NCBI GenBank assembly: GCA_902464965.1
Contig: CABQLI010000039.1
Span: 1-19,995 of the forward strand
DNA: 19,995 nucleotides
Source of the DNA: an uncultured Collinsella sp.
Lineage (GTDB): Bacteria; Actinomycetota; Coriobacteriia; Coriobacteriales; Coriobacteriaceae
Reading direction: 5' to 3'
In this document: piece by piece, positions 1-8,100 of the stretch
How the letters are laid out: the number at the start of each line of letters is the position of its first letter
Position numbering within the stretch: position 1 is the first letter of the stretch
The notes under the pieces: generated by a model
Told to the model about the DNA's origin: nothing
What the model saw: the letters and a program-made list of their open reading frames with translations, nothing else
Database searches by the model: none
Program-made: the position numbers and the translations under genes

Positions 1-345
1 GGTTTCGATAAAGTCACGGATGTTTGTCGTGGCGGGTGCATCGGCGGGATTCTCGCCAAAGAGGACCTCGATGCCCAGCGCCGCATGGCTCATGCTCTCG
101 GCGTCCTTAAAGGTGTCCCAGCGTCGCAGCTGCTCAAAGCGGCCCATATCGTGTAGCAGGCCGCAAAGCCATGCCAGGTCAATATCTTCTGACGACCAGC
201 CCTGCTCGCGCGCTACGGCATCGCACGCCTCGGCCACGTGGTACGTATGCTCGATTTTGAGCGCGATGCGTGGGTTGGTGGCGTCGTAGGCATCGGTGTA
301 GCTTTTGAAGGCCGCGCGCGCCCGGTCTCGATCGATAGCTGTCAT
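1..345 (-). CDS. HD-domain phosphohydrolase, N-terminal part (cut by window edge)
   Basis: Reading from the ATG at 345 gives 115 residues and is still open at base 1, so the C-terminus is missing. The protein starts MTAIDRDRARAAFKSYTDAY. It carries an early histidine in the segment IALKIEHTYHVAEAC (about residues 27-41) and the metal-binding pair in LCGLLHDMGRFEQ (about residues 60-72), the H...HD pattern of the HD superfamily of metal-dependent phosphohydrolases. Family members hydrolyse phosphate esters or nucleotides in the cytoplasm; the substrate cannot be told from this fragment. The start is supported by an AGGAAG ribosome binding site a few bases upstream. It is divergent from azlC, with about 125 bp between the two starts. 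The HD assignment is fairly sure; anything more specific would be a guess. Confidence 0.8.
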   Translation of the reverse strand, partial: MTAIDRDRARAAFKSYTDAYDATNPRIALKIEHTYHVAEACDAVAREQGWSSEDIDLAWLCGLLHDMGRFEQLRRWDTFKDAESMSHAALGIEVLFGENPADAPATTNIRDFIET

Positions 346-471
346 AATGACTTCCTAAAAAGTTGTGTCTTTCGATCCGGTGGCAATTGTAGGTGAACTC
401 GGTTGCTGTCGGATGATGATTCTGCCGTGTCGCTACATGCGGCTCGGAGACCTTGTCAGGATGAGAAGCGT

Positions 472-1164
472 ATGGTGCTCAAAATCGTTAGAACCGTCTG
501 GCCAGTGATGCTTACCTATGTTGCAATAGGCGCGCCGTGCGGAATGATCATGGGGCAGACGGGAATGGAACCCTGGATGGTTTTTGCTCTGAGCAGCACG
601 TTTGTGACGGGCAGCGGCCAGTTTATGATCTGCAATCTTTGGCTGGCGGGTGTACCGGCACCTTCGATTATCGCGAGCGTTGCCGCCATCTCCTCGCGTT
701 TTGCGCTTTACTCGGCATCGATCGCGCCGCATCTGAGGGGTGCCTCGAAGCGTCAGACGCTGGCTGTTGCCGCGACACTTACCGAGGAGGCATATGGCAT
801 CTCGCTTGCCAAGTTGGTTGAAGGGGAGGATTGGGGCCCGCGCGAGTCCTTTGTGCTCAACGCGATCCTCATCGCGACATGGGGCGTTTCGTGCACGATG
901 GGCGCCGTTGTCGGCACTGTTGTCGATGTCCCCACCTCTATTGCGGGCTTTGTCTGCACATCGCTTTTTATCTGCCTGCTCTTTTCGCAGCGACTGTCGC
1001 GCGGCAACGTTGTCGCAGCGGTTTCGGGCGCGGTGTCCGTCGCCGTATGCAAGTCCTTGGGCCTCACGAATATTGCCGTGCCGGCAAGCGTCGTGGTCGG
1101 TATTGCCATTGCGCTGGCGTGCGATGCTGTATTTGACGGAAGAGGTGCCCGCGATGCCCGTTAA
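472..1164 (+). CDS. azlC: AzlC-family branched-chain amino acid exporter, large subunit
   Basis: AzlC forms the large membrane subunit of the AzlCD exporter, which lets cells expel branched-chain amino acids and analogues such as 4-azaleucine. The ATG at 472 gives 230 residues, a typical AzlC length. The chain is mostly hydrophobic helices, with early segments like VMLTYVAIGAPCGMIMGQTG and FVTGSGQFMICNLWLAG, and the family-typical LTEEAYGISL near the middle. A weak AGGATGAG ribosome binding site precedes the start. The same frame extends to a TTG at 403, which would add 23 polar residues; I prefer 472 because of length and hydrophobicity. The stop codon overlaps the start of the small partner azlD, the usual arrangement. 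No convincing promoter was found in the 125 bp upstream. Confidence 0.85.
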   Translation: MVLKIVRTVWPVMLTYVAIGAPCGMIMGQTGMEPWMVFALSSTFVTGSGQFMICNLWLAGVPAPSIIASVAAISSRFALYSASIAPHLRGASKRQTLAVAATLTEEAYGISLAKLVEGEDWGPRESFVLNAILIATWGVSCTMGAVVGTVVDVPTSIAGFVCTSLFICLLFSQRLSRGNVVAAVSGAVSVAVCKSLGLTNIAVPASVVVGIAIALACDAVFDGRGARDAR

Positions 1165-1477
1165 CGAGTTCTTGGTTCTGTGGCTGTCGTCGTGGGCTGC
1201 TATCGCGTTCTTTCGCATCGCGCCGGCGTTCGCCTTGCGCGGGCGGACCCTGTCGCCCCGCATTACCGAGGCCCTGGGCTATATCCCGCCCGCTGCCTTT
1301 GCCGCGCTGGTCGCCAACGACTTGGTGAACCCCGGCGCGTTCGACGCGGGATTCTGGCCTGCCTTGGTTCCCTGGATTGCGGCCGCCGGCGTCGTGGCCG
1401 TGGCGGTCAAGACAAAATCGATGCTGTGGTGCTGCGTCTCGGGCATCGTGCTCTATATCGTCTTGAGCCTTATATAG
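1154..1477 (+). CDS. azlD: AzlD-family branched-chain amino acid exporter, small subunit
   Basis: The 107-residue product starts MPVNEFLVLWLSSWAAIAFFRIAP and has about four hydrophobic segments, matching the small AzlD subunit in length and character. The segment ALGYIPPAAFAALVANDLV is typical of the family (R..P..L.Y.P.A...A). It overlaps the end of azlC by 11 bp, and its ribosome binding site AGAGGTG lies inside azlC, so the two are almost certainly translated together from one message. AzlD is required with AzlC for export of branched-chain amino acids across the cytoplasmic membrane. No terminator with a clear T-tract was seen before the next gene. Confidence 0.85.
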   Translation: MPVNEFLVLWLSSWAAIAFFRIAPAFALRGRTLSPRITEALGYIPPAAFAALVANDLVNPGAFDAGFWPALVPWIAAAGVVAVAVKTKSMLWCCVSGIVLYIVLSLI

Positions 1478-1627
1478 GGCTGGCGTCGCGGGCGCCGAAT
1501 CTCGTTCCATCCCAACTTGTAGAATTTTTCACCGAGCTGGTCTATTTCTTCTGGTACCATGGTCAAACTTTACTGTAGCAAAGCGTGACGTGGGCTTTTG
1601 TACCCCGTCAGCGGAAATGGGGGTTTC

Positions 1628-2650
1628 ATGGCACAGGAAGCAACCGCCAACGAGCAAAAGAAATTCAAGGTCCCGCGCATCCCGGGCGACATCATGATCT
1701 ATCCCATGATCGTCGGTCTTTTGCTCAACACCTTCTGCCCGCAGGTTTTTGAGATCGGCGGCTTCTTTACGGCTGCCTGCCGCGGTGGGTCCAATACCAT
1801 CGTCGCCGCGATCCTGCTGTTTGTGGGCGCCGGCATCAGCTTTAAGTCCACGCCGGGCGCCATCAAGACCGGCATCGTCGTGCTGATTCCTAAGCTTGTA
1901 GTGGCAGCCGCGCTGGGTCTGGGCGTCGCGTACTTCTTTAACGATAACTTTTTAGGCCTGAGCTCGGTTTCCATCATCGGCGGCATTACGTTTTGCAACA
2001 TGGCGCTCTATACGGGCATCATGGGCGAGTTCGGCGATGAGTCCGAGCAGGGCGCTGTCGGTATCCTGTTCTTTACGGCCGGCCCCGCCGTCACGATGAT
2101 CATCCTCGGTGTCTCGGGTCTCGCCAATATCCCCGTCGGCACCATCATCGGATCCATCCTGCCGCTTGTTATCGGCATGGTCCTGGGCAACTTGTTCCCG
2201 TTTATCAAGAACCTGCTGGTCCCCGGCGCCAATCCCGCGATCGCTGTCATCGGATTTCAGCTCGGTGCGTCCATGAGCCTGTCGAGCTTTATCACCGGCG
2301 GTATCTCGGGCATCCTGCTGGGCCTCATCACCCTCTTTATCGTTGGCCCCATCACCTTTGCCTTCGAGCGCTTGTGCGGCGGCAACGGCAAGGCCGCCGT
2401 TGCCTGCTCCACCATCGCCGGCACGGCTATGACCACGCCGGTTGCTCTCGCCGAGGTCGCGCCGCGCTACGCCGAGCTTGCACCCACCGCGTACGCCCAG
2501 ATCGCCACTGCCGTTATCATCACGGCAATCATAGCTCCGATTCTGACCGGCTGGGTCGACAAGAAGTTCTGCCATGGCAAGGAGGACCTGTCGCCTGCCG
2601 GTGTCGAGGCCATCGAGGAGGCCGTCGCGACCGACATCGACGGCGAGTAA
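1628..2650 (+). CDS. kdgT: 2-keto-3-deoxygluconate permease (KdgT family)
   Basis: KdgT-type permeases are secondary proton-coupled carriers that import 2-keto-3-deoxygluconate, a breakdown product of pectin and uronic acids. The 340-residue product (family usually about 325-330) is very hydrophobic with roughly ten membrane segments. It shows the family stretches IPGDIMIYPMIVGLLLNTFCPQ near the N-terminus, ITFCNMALYTGIMGEFGDES around residue 120 and AGTAMTTPVALAEVAPRYAE near residue 270. The ATG at 1628 follows a GGGGG ribosome binding site; an in-frame TTG at 1598 is less likely. The ribosome binding site could pair with ACCCC at 1602-1606. No KDG kinase or aldolase gene is adjacent, so the gene stands alone here and the substrate rests on family resemblance only. 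Confidence 0.85.
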   Translation: MAQEATANEQKKFKVPRIPGDIMIYPMIVGLLLNTFCPQVFEIGGFFTAACRGGSNTIVAAILLFVGAGISFKSTPGAIKTGIVVLIPKLVVAAALGLGVAYFFNDNFLGLSSVSIIGGITFCNMALYTGIMGEFGDESEQGAVGILFFTAGPAVTMIILGVSGLANIPVGTIIGSILPLVIGMVLGNLFPFIKNLLVPGANPAIAVIGFQLGASMSLSSFITGGISGILLGLITLFIVGPITFAFERLCGGNGKAAVACSTIAGTAMTTPVALAEVAPRYAELAPTAYAQIATAVIITAIIAPILTGWVDKKFCHGKEDLSPAGVEAIEEAVATDIDGE

Positions 2651-2696
2651 CGGCCGTTACCGATAATTGATTCCGGCGTGCAATTCGCGCCGTCCG

Positions 2697-2738
2697 AGCG
2701 CCCGAACAGAAACTGTTTTGCAGTGATGCTCGGGCGCT
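2697..2738 (+). terminator. Hairpin after kdgT, probable terminator
   Basis: AGCGCCCGA at 2697-2705 is an exact inverted match to TCGGGCGCT at 2730-2738, and is followed by a short run of T. The 24-nt loop contains a smaller ACAG/CTGT stem. It lies 47 bp after the kdgT stop. The T-tract is short (three T), so efficiency is uncertain. Confidence 0.5.
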
Positions 2739-2749
2739 TTGCTATGATT

Positions 2750-2780
2750 CCCTTTACCCCTGCGGAGTAAAGGGGTGTTT
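2750..2780 (+). terminator. Second hairpin between kdgT and the GGDEF gene
   Basis: CCCTTTAC (2750-2757) pairs perfectly with GTAAAGGG (2767-2774) around a 9-nt loop, followed by GTGTTT. It lies 12 bp after the first hairpin. It may be a back-up terminator for kdgT or a leader structure of the next gene. Confidence 0.4.
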
Positions 2781-2839
2781 ATTGCTCTGATTCGAATTGG
2801 GCGATTCTGACCATTCGGATATTGAAGGGATGGCGTCTA

Positions 2840-3982
2840 GTGGTCAAGGCACTCAAGATTGAGATATTCCTGCTATGCATGATTGTTCTTATCGGGCTTG
2901 CCGCGCGAAGTCGTCGCTCCTTGTTCTCGAGCACCCTGCAACTATTGTTTAGCATGCTTGGCTACACCTCTGCCGCGTACGTATTATTCGATATGATTTG
3001 GACGCTTTTGGATGGTGTGGACGGCACGTTGGGCATTGCAGCCAACTGGATTTCCAACGCGGTTTCGTTTTCGCTCTTCGCCATCGCGTGTCTCATTTGG
3101 TTTATCTATTCCGAGACGATGCAGGGCTCTCACCTTGTAACCTCGCGCTATAGGGTGGTGCTTGTAACGTTGCCTACGGCTCTGGTGGTCGTGCTGGCTT
3201 TTACCAGTTACTGGACGCACGCCCTGTTCTATATCGATTCGCAGGGCGTGTATCGTCGCGGCTTTGCCTATATGATCCAGCCCATTGTCAGCTACTGTTA
3301 CGTTATACATACGTCCCTGCATGCGTTTGTGCAATCTCGCAGGGTCGAGAGCCTGCAGACGAAGGCTATCTATCGAACCTTGGCATTTTTCGCCATTCCG
3401 GCCCTGGTGGGCGGTACCTTTCAGGTCGTATGCTCGGTGCCCGGCCTTTGTGTCGGCATAATGATTAGCATGTTGCTGCTCTACATCGTCTATCAGGAGC
3501 AACTGATCTCTACTGACCCGTTGACTGGACTCAACAACCGCAACCGTTTTGAGACCTATATGCTGTCGCTCTTTTCAAATGTGGATCAGGCCGAAGATGT
3601 ATATCTGCTTATGATGGACGCTGATGGCTTTAAGCAGATTAACGATCGCTATGGACATGTGGAGGGCGACCATGCTCTTCAGGTCATATCCGCTGCGCTC
3701 AAAGAAGTCTGCTCGGCGTCTGGTGGCTTTATCGCACGTTATGGTGGCGATGAGTTTGTGGTGCTCCAAAAGGCAGCGGCGGAACAGGACATCATAGACC
3801 TGTGTTCGGCGATTGACGACGAGCTCGCTCGTGCCGAGGTACCGTATGCATTGCGGATGTCCATCGGTTACGCGCGGGTCGGCGATAGTGTTGATACCTG
3901 GCAAGACTTACTTCGCGCTGCCGATGCGGAGCTCTACCGCGTCAAGGCCGAGAAAAAGAAAGCCGGCATCCAGATACGCTAG
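2840..3982 (+). CDS. Membrane-bound diguanylate cyclase (GGDEF domain)
   Basis: GGDEF proteins make cyclic di-GMP from two GTP. The GTG at 2840, preceded by GAAGGGA, gives 380 residues; a TTG at 2822 would overlap that ribosome binding site. Residues 1-215 hold about six or seven hydrophobic segments with no sensor family I can name. The catalytic domain starts at TDPLTGLNNRNRF (about 225), continues with the metal- and base-binding segment DADGFKQINDRYGH (about 260) and has an intact GGDEF at 302-306, so it should be active. The usual inhibitory RxxD site five residues before GGDEF is absent (the segment reads ASGGFIARYGGDEF), so product inhibition through that site is not expected. It looks monocistronic; the signal sensed by the membrane part is unknown. 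Confidence 0.88.
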   Translation: MVKALKIEIFLLCMIVLIGLAARSRRSLFSSTLQLLFSMLGYTSAAYVLFDMIWTLLDGVDGTLGIAANWISNAVSFSLFAIACLIWFIYSETMQGSHLVTSRYRVVLVTLPTALVVVLAFTSYWTHALFYIDSQGVYRRGFAYMIQPIVSYCYVIHTSLHAFVQSRRVESLQTKAIYRTLAFFAIPALVGGTFQVVCSVPGLCVGIMISMLLLYIVYQEQLISTDPLTGLNNRNRFETYMLSLFSNVDQAEDVYLLMMDADGFKQINDRYGHVEGDHALQVISAALKEVCSASGGFIARYGGDEFVVLQKAAAEQDIIDLCSAIDDELARAEVPYALRMSIGYARVGDSVDTWQDLLRAADAELYRVKAEKKKAGIQIR

Positions 3983-3983
3983 G

Positions 3984-4020
3984 AAAAGGGTCGCACGCTT
4001 GCGTGCGTGGCGGCCCTCAG
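3984..4020 (-). terminator. Hairpin between convergent genes
   Basis: CGCACGC (3992-3998) and GCGTGCG (4001-4007) form a tight stem, flanked by GGG/CCC. Read on the minus strand the structure is followed by CCCTTTTCC, fitting a terminator for the EamA-type transporter gene that ends at 4082. On the plus strand there is no T-tract, so termination of the GGDEF transcript is less clear. Confidence 0.45.
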
Positions 4021-4081
4021 CTCATCGATGTATTCCATTAAGCTAAAGTATGCGAATGCCCTCCCTAAAAAGGTGAGCTCG

Positions 4082-5017
4082 CTAGGCTTTTTTGGGTTTG
4101 TTGACGATGATGATGCCGCCGCAGACCAACAGCAGGGCAACGATGACGGTAACGGGGCTCGTGCCCGCGCCTTCGCCGAGCAGCAGTGCGCTCAGCAGCA
4201 CACCAAAGACGGGATTCATAAACCCAAAGACCGAGACGCGGCTGACGGGGTTGACAGCAAGCAGGCGCGACCACAGCGAGTAGGCGACCGCGGAGATAAG
4301 CGCCATGTAGATGATGAGCGCGATGGCAGGGACGATCGCAGTAGGGGAGAGCGCACCGCCCATCAAAAAGCCGATGGCGGTGAGGACCAGGCCGCCGACT
4401 AAAAACTGCCAGCCGGCAAGCAAAACACCGTCGTGCTTGTGCGAGAAGATACCGATCAGGCAGGTCGAAAGAGCACCCGCGACAGTGGAGGCTAGGATAA
4501 AGCCCTCGCCATCGAGCCTGAAGCCAAAGGTGCCATCTGCGCCCGAAAGGTTGACGAGCGCGACGCCGGCAAAGCCTAGCGCACAGCCAAGCACCTTGGC
4601 CGTATTGAGCTTCTCGGTGTGAAATGCCAGGGCGGCAAAGAGGATTGCGAGGAAGTTGGCGCTGGCCTCGATGATGGAGCTCGACATGGCGCTGGCGCGT
4701 GAGAGGCCCAGATAGAAAAAGAAGTACTGCCCGATAGTCTGGAAGAGCGACAAGACAAAGATGGGTTTGATGTCGCGCGCTTGCGGTATGAGGGGGCGGC
4801 GTTGGGCCGCGCTCATCCCAACGATAACCAGGGCGCCGGCAAGCGTAAAGCGTAAACCTGCAAAGAGCAGCTGCGAAGCGCTATCGTGCGCTGGGATACC
4901 AAAGAGTGCGTAGCCGATCTTAATGCAGGGGAAAGCCGACCCCCAAAGCGCACAGCAAACAAGACAGCCCAGGATAAGTCCGGGCAGGGTGGCGAGATAC
5001 GGCTTGCGGCTTTCCAT
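4082..5017 (-). CDS. EamA/DMT-family transporter
   Basis: The 311-residue product has about ten hydrophobic helices arranged as two EamA repeats. Repeat one begins ILGCLVCCALWGSAFPCIKIGYA and includes SRASAMSSSIIEASANFLAILFAAL; repeat two ends with SVFGFMNPVFGVLLSALLLGE, the characteristic end of EamA domains. Such proteins export or exchange small metabolites (amino acids, nucleosides, sugars) across the cytoplasmic membrane; the substrate cannot be predicted. The ATG at 5017 has a strong AGGAAGGA ribosome binding site; an upstream in-frame ATG at 5059 falls in the purL terminator and is rejected. Only about 25 bp separate its start from that terminator, so expression probably depends on readthrough from purL or on a promoter inside the purL end. 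Confidence 0.85.
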   Translation of the reverse strand: MESRKPYLATLPGLILGCLVCCALWGSAFPCIKIGYALFGIPAHDSASQLLFAGLRFTLAGALVIVGMSAAQRRPLIPQARDIKPIFVLSLFQTIGQYFFFYLGLSRASAMSSSIIEASANFLAILFAALAFHTEKLNTAKVLGCALGFAGVALVNLSGADGTFGFRLDGEGFILASTVAGALSTCLIGIFSHKHDGVLLAGWQFLVGGLVLTAIGFLMGGALSPTAIVPAIALIIYMALISAVAYSLWSRLLAVNPVSRVSVFGFMNPVFGVLLSALLLGEGAGTSPVTVIVALLLVCGGIIIVNKPKKA

Positions 5018-5041
5018 GATGTCCTTCCTATATGCGCGAAG

Positions 5042-5080
5042 CAAAAAAGAACCCGCCACCGGGAGTGCCGGTGGCGGGTG
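5042..5080 (-). terminator. Strong intrinsic terminator of purL
   Basis: ACCCGCCACCGG (5051-5062) and CCGGTGGCGGGT (5068-5079) are perfect 12-bp complements around a 5-nt loop. On the minus strand the stem is followed by TTCTTTTTTG, a textbook U-tract. It lies 36 bp past the purL stop. Confidence 0.92.
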
Positions 5081-5115
5081 TTGTTACCCGAGGGGATTGT
5101 ACCCGATGGGACGCA

Positions 5116-8100
5116 TTAAGCGAAGTAGGCCACGCCGCTCTCAAAGATCGGCATGAACTTATCGCCGGGGACATGCTCGGGCACGTTGCGGTACAGGTTG
5201 TCGCCGCGACGCTCGGCATGGCCCATCTTGCCCAAGACGCGGCCGTCGGGGCTCGTGATGCCCTCGATGGCAAGTGCGGAGCCGTTGGGGTTGACGGAGA
5301 GATCCATGCTGGGCTTGCCGTCCTCGCCCACGTACTGCGTGGCGACCTGGCCGTTGGCGATCAGCTGGGCGAGCACTTCGTCATTGGCGACAAAGCGGCC
5401 CTCGCCGTGGCTGATGGCGACGGTGTAGGGGTCGTCCAGGCTGCACTGCGACAGCCACGGGGACAGGTTGGACGAGATGCGGGTGCGCACCAGACGGCTC
5501 TGGTGGCGACCGATGGTGTTGAACGTCAACGTGGGCGCATCGGGCGTGGCGTCGACGATGTCGCCGTAGGGCACCAGGCCGAGCTTGATCAGGGCCTGGA
5601 AGCCGTTGCAGATGCCCAGCATCAGGCCATCGCGGGCCTTGAGCAGGTCGCGGACTGCCTCGGTGACCTCGGGAGCGCGGAAGAACGCCGTGATGAACTT
5701 GGCAGAGCCGTCGGGCTCGTCGCCGCCCGAGAAGCCGCCGGGGATCATAACGATCTGGCTTGCGCGGATGCGGCGGGCAAGCTCGTGGGTGCTCTCGGCG
5801 ACGGCCTCGGGCGTGAGGTTGTTGATCACGAAGGTGTCGGCCTCGGCGCCGGCGGCGCGGAAGGCGCGGGCGCTATCGTACTCGCAGTTGTTGCCGGGGA
5901 ACACGGGGATAACCACGCGCGGGCGGGCGATCTTGGCGCCGCCGTACACGTGGATGTCCTTGGCGCGGAAGTCGATGGTCTCGACCTCGGGGGTCTCGTC
6001 GGCGCTGCGGTAGGCAAAGACGCCCTCGATGCCGCTCTCCCAGGCCTCCTGGAGCTCGGAGAGCTCGATGACTTCGGAGCCGGTGTCGATGACATAGCCC
6101 TCGACGGTGGTGCCCAGGGGCTCGACGACAACGCCGTCGGCGACCTCGGGCAGCTCGGCATCCTCGGCGAGCTCGACGATAAAGCTGCCGTAGAGCGGGG
6201 TGAAGAGGCTCTCCACGTCTACATCCTCGGCAAGCTCGATACCGATCTGGTTACCGACGCACATCTTAAAGAGGCTCTCGGCGCCGCAGCCGTAGCCGGG
6301 CGTGGAGATGGCCAGGGCGTTGCCGGTAGCAGTGAGCGCCTCGACGGCGTCAAACGCGGCGAGCAGCTGCTGAGCATCGGGGCGGTAGTCCTCGCCATAG
6401 GTGGCGGGGGCGATGCGGACGACGCGGTGCGTGAGGCCCTTGAACTCGGGCGAGACGGCGCGGGCGGCCTTGCCCACGGCGACGGCGAAGCTAATCAGGG
6501 TCGGCGGAACGTTGAGCTCGCCGGCCTCGTCCTCAAACGAACCGCTCATGGAGTCCTTGCCGCCGATGGCGCCGGCACCCAGGTCGACCTGGGCCATAAG
6601 GGCACCAAGGACGGCAGCCATGGGCTTGCCCCAGCGCTCGGCCTCGGTGCGCAGGCGCTCGAAGTACTCCTGGAAGGAGAGGTAGGCGCGCTTGTGCTCA
6701 AAGCCGGCGGCAACGAGCTTGGCGATGGACTCGACCACGGACAGGTAAGCGCCCGCAAACTGGTCGGCCTCCATCAGATAGGGGTTGAAGCCCCATGCCA
6801 TGGCACTCGCCGTGGTGGTCTCGCCGTCTACGGGGAACTTGGCGACCATGGCCGAGCTTGGGGTGAGCTGCGTCTTGCCGCCAAAGGGCATGAGCACGGT
6901 CGCGGCGCCGATGGTGGAGTCGAAGCGCTCGGAAAGGCCCTTGTTGGAAGCGACGTTGAGGTCGGTGACGAGCGAGGTCATGCGCTCGGCGAGCGTGGTG
7001 CCGGCCCAGCTGGGCTGCCACACGCTACGGGCGCACACGTGGGCGACCTGGTGCTTGGGTGCGCCGTTGGAGTTGAGGAACTCGCGGGACAGGTCGACGA
7101 TGGCGACGCCGTTCCAGGCCATGCGCATGCGCGGCTCGGCGGTAACCTCGGCGATAACGGTCGCCTCCAGGTTCTCCTCGGCGGCGTAGCCCATGAACTC
7201 CTCGACGTCACCGTCGGCGACGGCGCAGGCCATGCGCTCCTGGGATTCAGAGATGGCGAGCTCGGTGCCGTCAAGACCGTCGTACTTCTTGGTCACGGTA
7301 TCAAGGTCGACATACAGGCCGTCGGCAAGCTCGCCTACGGCGACCGAGACGCCGCCTGCGCCAAAGTCGTTGCAGCGCTTGATCAGACGGCAGGCATCGC
7401 CGCGGCGGAACAGACGCTGCAGCTTGCGCTCGACCGGGGCGTTGCCCTTCTGGACCTCGGCGCCCGATGTCTCGATGGACTCGGTGTTCTGGGTCTTGGA
7501 GGAGCCGGTGGCACCGCCGATGCCGTCACGGCCGGTGCGGCCGCCCAACAGGATGATCTTGTCGGTGGGGGCGGGGCACTCGCGACGCACGTGGTTTGCC
7601 GGGGTAGCGCCCACGACGGCGCCGACCTCCATACGCTTGGCTACGTAGCCGGGGTGATAGAGCTCGTTGACCTGACCGGTGGCAAGGCCGATCTGGTTGC
7701 CGTAGCTGGAGTAGCCGGCGGCGGCAGTGGTCACGAGCTTGCGCTGCGGCAGCTTGCCCTCGAGCGTCTCGGAAACCGGGACGGTGGGATCGCCGGCGCC
7801 GGTGACGCGCATGGCCTGGTATACATAGCTGCGGCCCGAGAGCGGATCACGGATGGCGCCGCCCACGCAGGTGGCGGCACCGCCGAAAGGCTCGATCTCG
7901 GTCGGGTGGTTGTGGGTCTCGTTTTTAAACAGGAACAGCCAGTCCTGGTCCTCGCCATCGACATCGACCTTCACCTTGACGGTGCAGGCGTTGATTTCCT
8001 CGGATTCGTCGACATCGGTCATGACGCCGGTCTTCTTGAGGTACTTGGCGCCGATGGTGCCCATGTCCATGAGGCAGACGGGCTTGGCGTCGCGACCGAG

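Noticed and set aside
1553..1566. GGTACCATGGTC seen before kdgT and again near 18942
   Set aside because: A 12-base match within 20 kb is expected several times by chance, and the flanks do not agree.
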